Shown piece after piece: positions 22,205 to 31,979 of a DNA stretch of 64,000 bases. The first letter of the stretch is position 1; each line of letters begins with the position of its first letter. Both the position numbers and the translations under genes were made by a program. This DNA is from Basidiobolus meristosporus CBS 931.73 (Eukaryota; Basidiobolomycota; Basidiobolomycetes; Basidiobolales; Basidiobolaceae): NCBI GenBank assembly GCA_002104905.1, contig MCFE01000105.1, positions 1-64,000 on the forward strand, written 5' to 3'. The notes beneath the pieces are model-generated. The model was given only the letters and a program-made list of their open reading frames with translations. It ran no database searches and had not been told where the DNA came from.

Positions 22205-24106
22205 CTACAGGGACAAGCCGTATGCATTAATGGCCTTCAAGGCTTCCACGGCGGTCATTACAATTGGTTGGACTTTGGAAGCTTGGACCAGGAGTTTCAG
22301 CCGGGCTACAACGTCGGTCTTTGATTTTATCATCTTCTGCGCGCACTCCTTGTCTGTTTTGGCGATGTTCTTCAAACATTCAACACCCCGATGCTGAAGT
22401 TCAGGCGACTCGTTGGGCTTGATGAGGTCGGAGAGGATCTCAAAGGTACGTGAATCATCAGCCAGCCAGCGGCACACATCCCCCTCGTTAGATAGAATGG
22501 CTATTGCGCCACTGGCCGCGCGCCGTGTAGCAAAGTCCTCAACATCCGAGAGCGCCAAAAGGACCTTCCTCTTGTTTTCACTGCCCTTGGAGCAGTACAC
22601 CTCGTAGACAGACTGGCACATCATCATGTTGCACATCGTTTCGGTTGCTGCTCTACGAACCATCTCGTGGTCGGAAAACATGAGGTTCTCAAATTCCTCC
22701 ATCCCGTTGGCTTTGACTACCCTTTCTCGGACCTGTTCACTGATGCTGGTGATATTTGTCAGAGCCAAGAGTGACTCGAACTGGCCAAGCTGGCTTTCTC
22801 CTTTGCACTGTTGAACGAACAGGCGGACAAGCTCGTAGATCTGGTTGTCTCGAAACGCCACGGTGGGGTCCATAGTGATGGCAATCTTCGCCAATGCGTG
22901 GGACGCTATCGCACTGGCCTGTTTCTCATTGGAATTTCCAATGGATAGTAGGACCCTCACACCACCCCCCTGGACGATGAGGCCGCGGTTTTCTGGCTTC
23001 GTGGCAATGTTCAAAAACACCCGGGCTACTAGCTGACGGATGTTTGGACTGGTGTTTTTTGCGATGGTTACCAAAGTCGAGATACCGTCTGACTGTAGGA
23101 CCTGGCGAATTCTCTTTTCCACAAACTCTTCTTCATTTTCGGGTTCCGACTCCTGCTTTTCATTCTCCTTAGCCAAACGCTTGAGCTTCATCATTTGCTT
23201 TTGCTCTTCGGAAAGTCGCGGCTTGTAGTTGGTGAGATTTGTAAGGATTACTGCCACGCCATACTGCACCGTGGTGTTAGTTTCCTTCTTCGCCATGGCG
23301 CCTAGAGCCTTCAGCAGAGCAGGGTTCTCCGCGATCTCTTGCTTGTACTTGGCTTTCTGTAAAGTCAGATAAGAAAGCCCTTCAATCGCATTGGTCTTCA
23401 GCACGGTTTCCATCTCGGCATCGAGGATTATGGTGATGAAGAGCCGCAGCAACTTGCTATCCTTGAGAAGAGTGGCAGCCAGGTTCTTGTCCACAAACAG
23501 GAGTTTGGATAGCACAACTGCACTGTACGACTTGAGTTTTTGACTGACGCCAGACACAAGGAGCTGCTTCAGAAAATCCGCACAGTGAATGGCTACATTG
23601 TTGCGGCAAGTCTTATCTGTGCAGGCGTAAGAAAGCATCTCAACCAGCGACTCCTGAACCTTCTCCGAGTCAAACTCACTCAAGTCCATGATTTCGGCGA
23701 GGAATCCGTCCCGGTTGAACAGAGCTCCGCCTAACTCGGGGCTGACTTGGAAAGCGACCCCTAGCAGCCGATAAGCCCTGACCTTCACTTCGGATTTGGT
23801 TGAATCCAACCAATCATCGATAATCTCTCTGACCATCTTTTGAATCTTCTCTTTATCTGGGAGCAATTCATAGGCCTTGGTGAAAATCATTAGTGAAAGT
23901 GCCTTCTGTGCTGTAACTGTGTCCTGGATGGTGGCGACAAGGATGTCGTGGAATTCCTCCGAATCCACCACTTCCTGGGCAGCTTCTGGGGTCAGCAAAT
24001 TCTGCAACACCTTCTTAAGATGAGAAGCACGCTCTTCATGGTCCGAAGCACTCTCGTTCAGAGAAAGGCTTTTCAAGGTATTGTCTATTGATGAGGAGTC
24101 CTCCAT
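22205..24106 (-). CDS. SHE4: UNC-45/CRO1/She4 family myosin chaperone
   Basis: UCS-domain co-chaperone that folds and stabilises myosin motor domains with Hsp90. A single uninterrupted frame of 633 aa makes this the only clearly intronless gene of the block. The protein is an all-helical armadillo-repeat solenoid. Typical pieces are DDWLDSTKSEVKVRAYRLLG, NAIEGLSYLTLQ, GVAVILTNLTNYKPRLSEEQ followed by a charged linker (MMKLKRLAKENEKQ), then VARVFLNIATKPENRG, SHALAKIAITMDP, ALTNITSISEQVRERVV and HRGVECLKNIAKTDKECAQK. There is no N-terminal TPR domain, as expected for fungi and unlike animal UNC-45. The start at 24106 is the first ATG of the frame. Confidence 0.93.
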   Translation of the reverse strand: MEDSSSIDNTLKSLSLNESASDHEERASHLKKVLQNLLTPEAAQEVVDSEEFHDILVATIQDTVTAQKALSLMIFTKAYELLPDKEKIQKMVREIIDDWLDSTKSEVKVRAYRLLGVAFQVSPELGGALFNRDGFLAEIMDLSEFDSEKVQESLVEMLSYACTDKTCRNNVAIHCADFLKQLLVSGVSQKLKSYSAVVLSKLLFVDKNLAATLLKDSKLLRLFITIILDAEMETVLKTNAIEGLSYLTLQKAKYKQEIAENPALLKALGAMAKKETNTTVQYGVAVILTNLTNYKPRLSEEQKQMMKLKRLAKENEKQESEPENEEEFVEKRIRQVLQSDGISTLVTIAKNTSPNIRQLVARVFLNIATKPENRGLIVQGGGVRVLLSIGNSNEKQASAIASHALAKIAITMDPTVAFRDNQIYELVRLFVQQCKGESQLGQFESLLALTNITSISEQVRERVVKANGMEEFENLMFSDHEMVRRAATETMCNMMMCQSVYEVYCSKGSENKRKVLLALSDVEDFATRRAASGAIAILSNEGDVCRWLADDSRTFEILSDLIKPNESPELQHRGVECLKNIAKTDKECAQKMIKSKTDVVARLKLLVQASKVQPIVMTAVEALKAINAYGLSL

Positions 24107-24355
24107 GCTGAGTTAAGCCGATGTGAAAATTGGGTTGGTTTCTGGTTGAAAATACCAACATAAAAACGGACTCGATCATAGAAATATTGATGATTTGATG
24201 AACATCATCGAAAATAGTAGAATATCAAGCATAATGCTATGGAGAGGATTTTAATGTGTGTAGACTCTATGTGGATCACCGTCTAATTATACAAGCCTAT
24301 TCGGAATGAGAAGAGTGTCTGGAAAGTGCAGCTCTCCCTTGGTGTTTAGAAAAAT
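24107..24355. other. Spacer between UNC-45 (5' side) and the CWF19-like gene (3' side)
   Basis: A short AT-rich region that must include the UNC-45 promoter. Nothing else recognised. Confidence 0.5.
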
Positions 24356-26694
24356 TCACAAAGTGAAGTCAAATTCTTTGAAAACTGCTTTGAATTCCTG
24401 TGCATCCTCTTTCTCCTGATCCTCGTCCTTAGCACAGGCTTTCCAATCCTCACGCTCAGGGTATCCCAGCAGTCTAGAGAGGACTATCCGTCCGAATTGC
24501 AGATTGAATCGAGCCTTGGGTAGGATCTCGTGCGCCAGAATCTTGCCATTTGGGAGCTCTACCTTGAAGTATTGAGCATTCGGGTGGTCCTAGCAACAAC
24601 CAGATCAAAACCTGTAGCAAACAACCTTACGAAAGACGGACTTACCGGAACATGTTCGCTGAGCATCATACCCATGTTGTCTGCTTCTTGAACGAAGGCA
24701 TTCTCGAGATTCTCCACCAGATGTCTGGGAATTGGGACCACCTAGCAATACAATTAGGCTTTGGTAGGGAAAGTAGGGGTCGTGTTTTCCTTCAGTTACC
24801 TGAACATGTGCGTGGTTGAAGCGACCCTCTCTAGAAATCTCAAAGGACACCATCTCGCAGTCATACTTTGCGTACAGCTCCTTCAGGGCTTTCTTGTACT
24901 TTTCAAGCTCCGACATGATGCCATCATAGGCCTCAGGGTTGATTCGGTTGAAAGAGGCATAGTGTCCGATGGGGATTAGCAAAGCATGTCCACCGCCGGG
25001 GATCAGCCCAATGTCCTCGTCGTTGGTGTCGATTAATCCTCCTTTGGCCAGGGTCACGTAGAGCTCCGAGCCGATGCTAACGATTAAATGCTTGGCAATC
25101 TTGGGGTTGGACAAACAGAACCAACAGGGATCTGATCAATGATGCATAGTCAGCGCGCATTCTTAGAGCAAGGGTTTCTAGCGCCCTACCTTTCTCACCA
25201 CCTCTTCGACTGCTGTCTTCCTCCGCTTTCTTCGGGCAATCACGAATCCAGTGTCCAGGGACTTGACAGATCTTGCAAACATAGTCATCTGGGGGAACTT
25301 GCGAGGTGCTCTCAACCTTGGTTGGGCAGTCACGTATATGATGGCCTGGCTGGTTGCATTTATTGCACACGTAATTGGGAGGAAGGGTGCGGGCTTGCTT
25401 GTTGACCTCGGCACTGTTTTCCCAGAAATAGTTGCCGGACTGGATTCTAATATTAGTGTCGGAAACGCAAAGTATGGGCGGTCACTATCTCTTTTACCTG
25501 GCTCATGTTGGCGTGGCTCCTCTTCTTTCCCTGCGTGGCGTGTTTCGAATACGGGCACTCGGTAGAGTTGGGTGGTACTACGGTCAGCACATCAAACGAA
25601 AGGTTTACAGCGGGGACGACGTTCATGGCGTAGAACCACTACAGGAAATGGGTTAGACACGCGCTAAGGGCGGCTGGAGAGGACGGCCACGTTACCCTCG
25701 TCTTCAATGTATTCCCCATCTCGCCTAACCCAATGAAGCGGGTGGCCCTTTGCGCGACGGAGTCGTCTTTCGCGTGGATTTCGTTTTTGTATGGCTCTCT
25801 TTCGAAGAAAATCTTTTCCTGTGTCGCAAAGTGATATCTAGGTTTCAAGGCGGTGGCGATTTTGGCGATGTTGGGTGAACCGGAGGTGATCTGTTGGCTG
25901 GGTGTTAAGCTGGAATGATGCATCAAGCCTTCAGGCCATTCGTATGTTAGCAGGACATCTACTCCGTCAAAGCCCCCTTGTTGTGTTGCCTTCATCAGGC
26001 CCTCAACATCAGTGGTGCTGTAGTATTGTGAGGTGGCAGGGGCATTGTCCTTTGAATGGCATTTAGCGTTGTCTCGAGCCAAGTACTTATCTAATCGGAA
26101 TACATACTGCTTGTTCCGGCTCATCCAGATGCTGCGAGTAAGCGCCACTGATGTATGCGATGCTCAATCCCTGAGAGGTCTTTAGGATCCCGGCTTTTCC
26201 TGAGTGAAGCAAGTGAGGAAAATGGAGGTCAATCGGAGCTACAGCCACAGACCAGTATTAAATCACTTACCTAGGTAGAACAAGTTGGGGCAGACCTCGC
26301 CGTGGTTTCGGTCAATCTTATTCTGAACAATCTCGGGAATACTGTTGGCGCCCGAGATAAAGTAGGTAGTCACCGGGACTGAGGAGGAAAAGAAAGCTCC
26401 GGGTTTAGAAATCCCATCGTCAACACTCAACTTCCGAGAAAAGGCTATTCAAACCGTTGATCTTGTCCTGAACCAGATCCTCCAGATCTTCCTGGTCGTT
26501 CCCGAAGAAATCCCCCGCGCAGAGCAGAATGTCGAACGGTCCATTCTTCTTGTTGATCAACTCGATCTTACTGAAAAGCTGCTTGATCTTCCCGTGGACA
26601 GAGCCAACTACGATTCTATTGGGGAAGCATTAGTAAGCGCTTGGTGAGCAACCAAATCAAACCAAACTGACGTTTTCAAGGGGGCTGAACTCAT
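24356..26694 (-). CDS. DRN1: CWF19-like protein (CWF19L1/Drn1) with two CCHC zinc knuckles
   Basis: Relative of the debranching-associated factor Drn1, linked to turnover of intron lariats. The start at 26694 gives MSSAPLKT, joined by a 23-nt first exon to IVVGSVHGKIKQLF and ILLCAGDFFGND, the calcineurin-like N-domain. VTTYFISGANSIPEI, then GLSIAYISGAYS and GFDGVDVLLTYEWPEG and ALKPRYHF follow. Exon 25190-~25440 carries two knuckles, CNKCNQPGHHIRDC and CKICQVPGHWIRDC. Exons 24800-25131, 24646-24741 and 24356-24589 form CwfJ_C_1/C_2: PCWFCLSNPKIAKHLIVSIG, LLIPIGHY, the HIT-like FNHAHVQ, QFGRIVLSRLLGYPER, and the tail FKEFDFTL. There are about nine exons; a donor near 26430 is unresolved. Human CWF19L1 has no such knuckles as far as I recall. 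Confidence 0.9.
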
Positions 26695-27008
26695 TCTGCC
26701 AGGTTAGAGTCTGGGTAAACCAAGTAGCTAAACAACGACGATTTAATTCCATTTACGAGGAAGATAAGGTGGCATTCAAGTATATTAGGAGTACTATTCC
26801 AGAATGTATCGGATCCAGTACAGTGTCACATGGTAAGGGAAAGCCGAATCCGACACCAATGCCAGTCTAAGTAAGGCAGATCTCACATTTTGATCCATAT
26901 GGGTAATCTCGTATACAACGGTGGTTTTTTTCAGCTCCACTCGGAACCATACGAGCACATATAATCCTGAAGTGCTTAGCAGCAACACGTTAAGATACAC
27001 AGAGGAAT
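26695..27008. promoter_or_regulatory. Shared divergent promoter region CWF19L1 / MOCS2A
   Basis: 314 bp between two divergent start codons. No strong TATA element was recognised. The arrangement implies a bidirectional promoter. Confidence 0.45.
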
Positions 27009-27329
27009 ATGTCTGAGGTAGGTGGCCAGTAGTTTGTTCTTCTCTGAGTCCTATTAACCCTTGTCCCTCAGAAATTAAAGCTACTTTATTTCGCCAGTGC
27101 CCAAGATGCCGCTCAAGTCCAAGAGGAGACCCTCTTGCTGACTGAGTTGCCCACCCCTAATGTCGCCTCTTTGATCGCTTGGATGACAGAGAAGTATCCG
27201 GGCATGGGCAAACTCTTCTCCAGCAACACCATGCTCGCAGTGAACATGGAGTATGTGGAACTGGACTCCCAAGTTGCCCTGAAGGATGGGGATGAAGTCG
27301 CCGTTATTCCCCCCGTCAGCGGTGGTTAA
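27009..27329 (+). CDS. MOCS2A: Molybdopterin synthase sulfur-carrier subunit (MOCS2A/MoaD/CnxG)
   Basis: Small ubiquitin-like sulfur carrier that delivers thiocarboxylate sulfur to precursor Z during molybdenum cofactor synthesis, with the MoaE/MOCS2B subunit. Two exons, 27009-27017 (only MSE) and 27072-27329, give 88 aa. It begins KLKLLYFASAQDAAQ and ends GDEVAVIPPVSGG. The C-terminal GG is activated by the MOCS3 enzyme, and the PPVSGG ending marks MoaD rather than Urm1. LAVNMEYVELDSQVALKDGD matches the family core. The large subunit MOCS2B is not adjacent, unlike the bicistronic animal gene. It is the last host gene before the repeat-rich region. AATAAA at 27505. Confidence 0.93.
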
Positions 27330-27539
27330 TCTTGAATATAGAAGGACGCACGTACTTCCCTTTGCAGAGCTATGCTCCTGCGGCTGTTCCGGTACCGTTC
27401 TTGGTTAGAAGCCGACGAGACTTGGCGAGTAAGTTGTATATGCTTTAGTGGGTTGGTACGGGTCGTTCGTCAATACCTGTAGCCACCTCTCGTCCTATGG
27501 TCCGAATAAAGAATGTTCGTTTTCGCTGTGACAATCGCT

Positions 27540-27910
27540 CAGTCCATTGCTGATGAAGCCAATCCAATTTTGCGTCTGATATTCAGAATTAGTTGGGTGC
27601 AGTATCCGAATTGAGTTTGTTCTCTACCAGATTTTTCAGGTGTTACTCCTCAATATCTATATTACTTGGCCATTTAGATCTTTGTATACCCATACAAACA
27701 TCAGCCACAGACAAATTGAATATCTGAGTTCACAATTGGATTGAGTTTTGTAGTTGATATGAGTATCCAGTTGAGTGGGACCATGGTAAGTTTCGTTAAT
27801 GAAATCTAAATGCTCCAGTAACTTGGTCACCTGGATTGAAACTTAAAAGCCCCAGTATTTAGGCTGAGGCAATAATTATATGATTTACTTTCTTTTCTTT
27901 GTCAAACCCT
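27540..27910. other. AT-rich transition from genes to repeats
   Basis: No coding exon or recognisable repeat. Base composition changes here from mixed, CpG-containing sequence to AT-rich, CpG-poor sequence. Confidence 0.5.
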
Positions 27911-28046
27911 CCTGAAAAATTAATTGGTCCCACAGGTGGATCCAATCCAGACCAACAGTCAGGATCCTGCAATGAGGCTGTAATAATGTCAGCAGCTTGG
28001 AACTCTTGATCCTCTTCATGATGGGATTGTCATAGTGTTTTGACAG
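27911..28046 (-). mobile_element. Terminal fragment of the CACTA/Tnp2-like transposon (copy 0)
   Basis: The stretch with TTGGTCCCACAGGTG, TCCAATCCAGA and GCAGCTTGGAA matches the left end of copy 1 (34905-35060). It is therefore a detached end of the same element family, without coding sequence. Orientation is taken from copy 1. Confidence 0.55.
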
Positions 28047-28241
28047 CCTTATAGTTGTTGTAAGAGATTTGGAGATATTGAAGGCACTGGGTGAACAAGT
28101 GGATTATGTGGTTTTTGTTATAAGATATTTGGAGATGTTGAAACCCTGTGATAAATAATTGTGATGATCCTGTCAAATGGCTGTCACAAAGTTAAAATCC
28201 CATAACTAAGAGATATTGATGCTGTTAGGACTCCATACAAT
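28047..28241 (-). repeat. Truncated copia LTR end fragments
   Basis: TGTTGTAAGAGATTTGGAG near 28045 and again GTTATAAGATATTTGGAG at about 28118 repeat the terminus of the 349-bp copia LTR in reverse orientation. Each is truncated after about 60 bp. The next full LTR starts at 28242. Confidence 0.6.
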
Positions 28242-28589
28242 TGTTGTAAGAGTCTTGGAAATATTAGAAGTGATTGGGAGGACATGTAGATTATGTGGTC
28301 TTCACTTAATGATTTATTGAATGTAAAAGTAGCATTTACCTTTTACATGGTACTGGCATAACAAACATGTAGAATAGGCTTAGGAAAATCCCAAGAATAT
28401 GTGTGTAAAGTGTGGGGCTGTTTGGGCAACTCTGAGAATTTTCATGTTCTGGGTACCTGAAATATTGGTGAGAAGATTCTAAGTAAATTCCAATAAGGAA
28501 TCTGGTCAGTATCCTATAGGATTTGAAGGTAATGATCTAAGTGACTAAGTTAGGTGATTATTTAGGTGGAATTGCAAATTTTTACAACA
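28242..28589 (-). repeat. 3' LTR of minus-strand copia element A
   Basis: 348 bp, starting TGTTGTAAGAG and ending TTTTTACAACA, the inverse of the family LTR. It is followed (on +) by CTCCCACTCCACC, the complement of a polypurine tract. It is thus the 3' LTR of element A, read leftwards. Confidence 0.85.
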
Positions 28590-28948
28590 CTCCCACTCCA
28601 CCACATGTTTGTACTGACTAGTCCTAATGTTGACATAACATATTCAAATTTGTCTCTAGCTAATGGCTTGGTAAGTTTATCTGCAATCATTTCATCCATA
28701 GGACAGTAGACAAAGCTAACTAAGCTATTCTCTATAGCTTCACATATGAAATGATGTCTAATATCTATGCGCTTAGTTCTAGCATGAAAAGTTGGATATC
28801 CACCTAATTTTATACATTCTTGATTATCTTGAAGTTAAGTAATTGGCATTTTCTGACATAAACCTAAATCTTTAGAAAGCTTTCTCAGCCAAATTGCTTC
28901 TTTTGTATCTTCACAGGCTGCCATTTACTCTGCTTCTGTGGTAGAAAG
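28590..28948 (-). pseudogene. RNase H end of copia element A (fragment)
   Basis: On the minus strand, reads like the copia pol C-terminus. A STTEAE(stop)MAACE motif is followed by EAIWLRKL, then FHARTKRIDIRHHFI, and DKLTKPLARDKFEY before the polypurine tract. It contains stops. It is interrupted at 28948/28949 by the 5' LTR of the plus-strand element B. Confidence 0.8.
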
Positions 28949-29297
28949 TGTTGTAAAAATTTGTAATTCCACCTGAATATTCACCTAACTTAGTCACTTA
29001 GATCATTACCTTCAAATACTGGAGAATACTGACCAAATTCCTTGTTGGGATTTACTTAGAATATTCTCACCAATATTTCAGGTACCCATAGCATGAAAAT
29101 TCTCAAAGTTGTCCAAACAGCCCCAAACCTTGCACACATGCTCTTGGGACCTTCCTTAACCTGTTCTACGTGTTTGAAATGCCAAGACCATGTAAAAGTA
29201 TAAATACTACTTTTACATTTACCAAATCATTAAGTGAAAACCACATAATCTACTTATCCTGTCAATCACTTCCAATATCTCCAAGGCTCTTATGACA
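28949..29297 (+). repeat. 5' LTR of copia element B
   Basis: 349 bp beginning TGTTGTAAAAATTTGTAATT and ending in a mutated TTATGACA (family consensus TTACAACA). It contains a TATAAATAC box in its right third. Confidence 0.88.
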
Positions 29298-29320
29298 GGT
29301 TATGAGTCCCAAGCTGTCAC
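29298..29320 (+). other. Primer-binding site of copia element B (initiator tRNA-Met half)
   Basis: GGTTATGAGTCCC directly follows the LTR. The sister copy at 34601 has GGTTATGAGCCCTG. This is complementary to the anticodon stem-loop of initiator tRNA-Met (CAGGGCTCATAACC), as known for Drosophila copia and yeast Ty5, not to a tRNA 3' end. Confidence 0.75.
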
Positions 29321-29361
29321 TCTCTGCAATGTCTACTACTGTTATTACGGGAATTTTTCCC

Positions 29362-30217
29362 TCTGCTGAAAAGTTGGATGGATTTAACTACCAAGTGTGG
29401 AGGTGAAGATGAAGATGCTGCTACAAGAAAGAGACCTTTGGTATATTGTCATGGGAGAAGAATGCCCTCCTAAATATGTGGGAGAAGAAGCCTTAAAGTA
29501 CTAGAAGAGAGAACAAAGTACCTTTACTGCATTTGCCTTAATGTTAAAGACAAATTGCTAATTCAATGCTCAAGAGCAAAAATGGCAAAGAATGACTGGA
29601 AGGCATTAGAAGACACCTACCAGTCATGTTCAGTTGCTAAGAAAATGTATCTGAGACAAAAATTCTTTACTACAAAGATGCTGCCAGGAGAAGAAATGAA
29701 AAATCTAATTAGCAGAATTACTCTGCCTGTGGATGAAATGGAATCTGTGGGTGTACCACTACTGATGGGGATGTGATAGTTACCATCCTGAATAGCCTGA
29801 CAGACAGGTTTCAGGGCCTTGTATCAGCCCTAGAGTCCAGAACTGAAGATTTGGCCTTAAAATACGTATATGGAAGGCTCCTGGATGAAGAATTAAGAAA
29901 ATCAAGCACCAATAAGAAGGAAGAGGAAAATGCTTTAATAAGCAATGATAGCCAAGAAAGCAGGTAACTAATACCCTACAAAGGCAACAGCAACCTGTTT
30001 TGCAACTACTGCAAAAGGAAAGGATGCACATCAGATCAATGTCTCAAAAAGAAAGATAATCAGCAAAAGAAGCCTGAATATGGAAATGCTGCAACAACTA
30101 AAGATAGACTATTCATATCTGCACTAAATATGACCACAAACAAGGATTCTCAGGCATGGTACATTGACTCTGGAGCATCTCAACACTTTACACACCAAAA
30201 AGAACTTTTTACCCAAT
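29362..30217 (+). pseudogene. Copia gag and protease region of element B (broken)
   Basis: Gag begins with FPSAEKLDGFNYQVW, has a one-base shift, then a frame 29555-29776 (DWKALEDTYQSCSVAKKMYL, UBN2-type gag). A stop separates it from 29773-29967 (ILNSLTDRFQGLVSALES). The zinc knuckle reads CNYCKRKGCTSDQC, with the histidine replaced by Cys. The protease motif is WYIDSGASQHFTHQ (about 30160-30200), still with its DSG triad. At least three disabling changes are visible. Confidence 0.8.
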
Positions 30218-30427
30218 AGACTGTTCCATTATGCCATTGATCATATAGCCAGAGAGTGATGTATATTTTGTTATTAATATGATATTTTAGGGTCATATGC
30301 ACGTCAATTTTGATCCTAAATTGTCACTGTATGGCACCATCTGGCACTCTGAGGCATGATCAGGCACCATCTGGCATGCAATGGCACTATTGGGCACTAT
30401 GATCAGCTGGAATGATGGAACAAGTCT
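30218..30427. mobile_element. Small TA-flanked inverted-repeat element (MITE) inside copia B
   Basis: The copia frame is interrupted between ..FTHQKELF and MGDNRTL. The insert begins GACTGTTCCATTATGCCA and ends with the inverse TGGAATGATGGAACAAGTC, flanked by TA on both sides. The inside has several GGCACT repeats. No coding capacity; Tc1/mariner-like by TA target (inference). Confidence 0.65.
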
Positions 30428-30439
30428 AATATCAAGAAA

Positions 30440-31700
30440 TTCCAATTAAGAGGGTTTTCATGGGTGACAATAGAACACTTGATGCAGTGGGAGATGGAAC
30501 TATCCAAGTAAACCTTAGAAGCAGTGGAGGAAGACATACACTGACCGTTAAAGAAGTACTTTATGTACCAAAAATAGGCAAGAATCTACTATCTGTAAGC
30601 AAGGCTTAAGTAGAAGGACTCAGTTTCAGCATTGACAATTCTGGATGCAGGATCACTGATCAAAATGGTGCCCATATTGCTTTGGGTAACAGAGATCAGA
30701 ATCTATACACGTTGACTTATACTCCATCATATCTGGAAGCCAATATAAATAACTTAAATGAAGAAACACCAATGCTTTGGCACAGGACATTTGGACACAT
30801 CAATTTTGAATATTTGCGTAAAATGATCAAAGATCAGCAAATTTCTGGAGTAAAAATTGATCCTCTAGCTATTTTGGAGCACTGTCAAGCCTGCATATAT
30901 GGGAAGCAAGCCAGACAACTGTTCAAGAGCTCTGGGTTAATCAAAACTAAGAAGAAATTAGATCTAACTCACTGAGATCTGTGTGGACCTATGCAAAACT
31001 TATCTCTAGGTGGGACAAAGTATTTAATCACTTCACTGATGATTATGCACAATACACATGAGTCTACTTCATGGAGAGAAAGGAAGAAGCTCTGTCTAAA
31101 TTCAGGGAGCTTAATGCCATGGTGGAGAGAGAAACTGATGAAAAAATCAAGAAAATACTTGCTGGCAATGGTGTAGAATATACCTCCAAACTCTTCATTC
31201 ACTTCTGCAAAATTCATGGGATAAAGCAAGAGACTACTGTACTATACTCCCCACAGCAAAAAGGAGTAGCAGGATGTGCAAACAGATCAATAATTGATAT
31301 GGCAAGATCTATGATCCATGATCAAAATTTTTCTATGATTTTTGAGTGGAATCAGTTACAACAGCTGTATGCCTTAAAAATAGGAGGTATAACAGAATCC
31401 TTGTGATTCATCTCCATTTGAAGGATGGTATGAATACAGACCAAATGCAGAACATCTAAGAATATTTGGGTGTACTGCATATGCCAAGAAACTGCCAGGA
31501 AATCAGTCAAAATTTGAGCCAAAAATAGTAAAATATTTATTTTTGGGATACTGCAATGAGAGTAAAGCATACAGACTCTACAATACCAAAGCAAAGAAGC
31601 TAATCAGGTCCAGGAATGTGTTGTTTGATCAAAATTCAAAATTTTCACAAAGCATGAAATTAGATGATGACAAAAATCTGATCTGAAGTCCACCAATTGT
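30440..31700 (+). pseudogene. Copia integrase region of element B (broken)
   Basis: Contains LTVKEVLYVPKIGKNLLSV, the HHCC-like zinc region (MLWHRTFGHINFEYLRKM ... HCQACIYGKQ, frame 30682-30975), and the core with VEYTSKLFIHFCKIHGI and YSPQQKGVAGCANRSI, where an NG-E motif is altered. Several frame breaks occur between 30975 and 31600. Confidence 0.8.
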
Positions 31701-31979
31701 CAGGATTAAATCAGATCAAAACAATGAGAATTTTCTCACTGCAGAGGACTTTACAGCCCTGGTACAGCCTGAATCAGTGCTCAGGAATATCCCAGAAGTG
31801 ATCATTCCAGTATCAAATGCCTGGAGACCCATTTGGACAAGAAATAGCCCAAATTACTGAATCAAGGAGGGTACAAACTTAGCCTATGCCTATTCCATCA
31901 GTATTGATGAGCCCCAGGCTGCAAAAGAGGCCCAAAATAGCCCTCAGACAGAGTCTTGGAGATCTGCAATGACTGAGGA

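Noticed and set aside
27009-27329. Assignment of the small GG-ending protein as Urm1
   Set aside because: Urm1 is longer and has a different ending; IPPVSGG and the length of 88 aa fit MoaD/MOCS2A.
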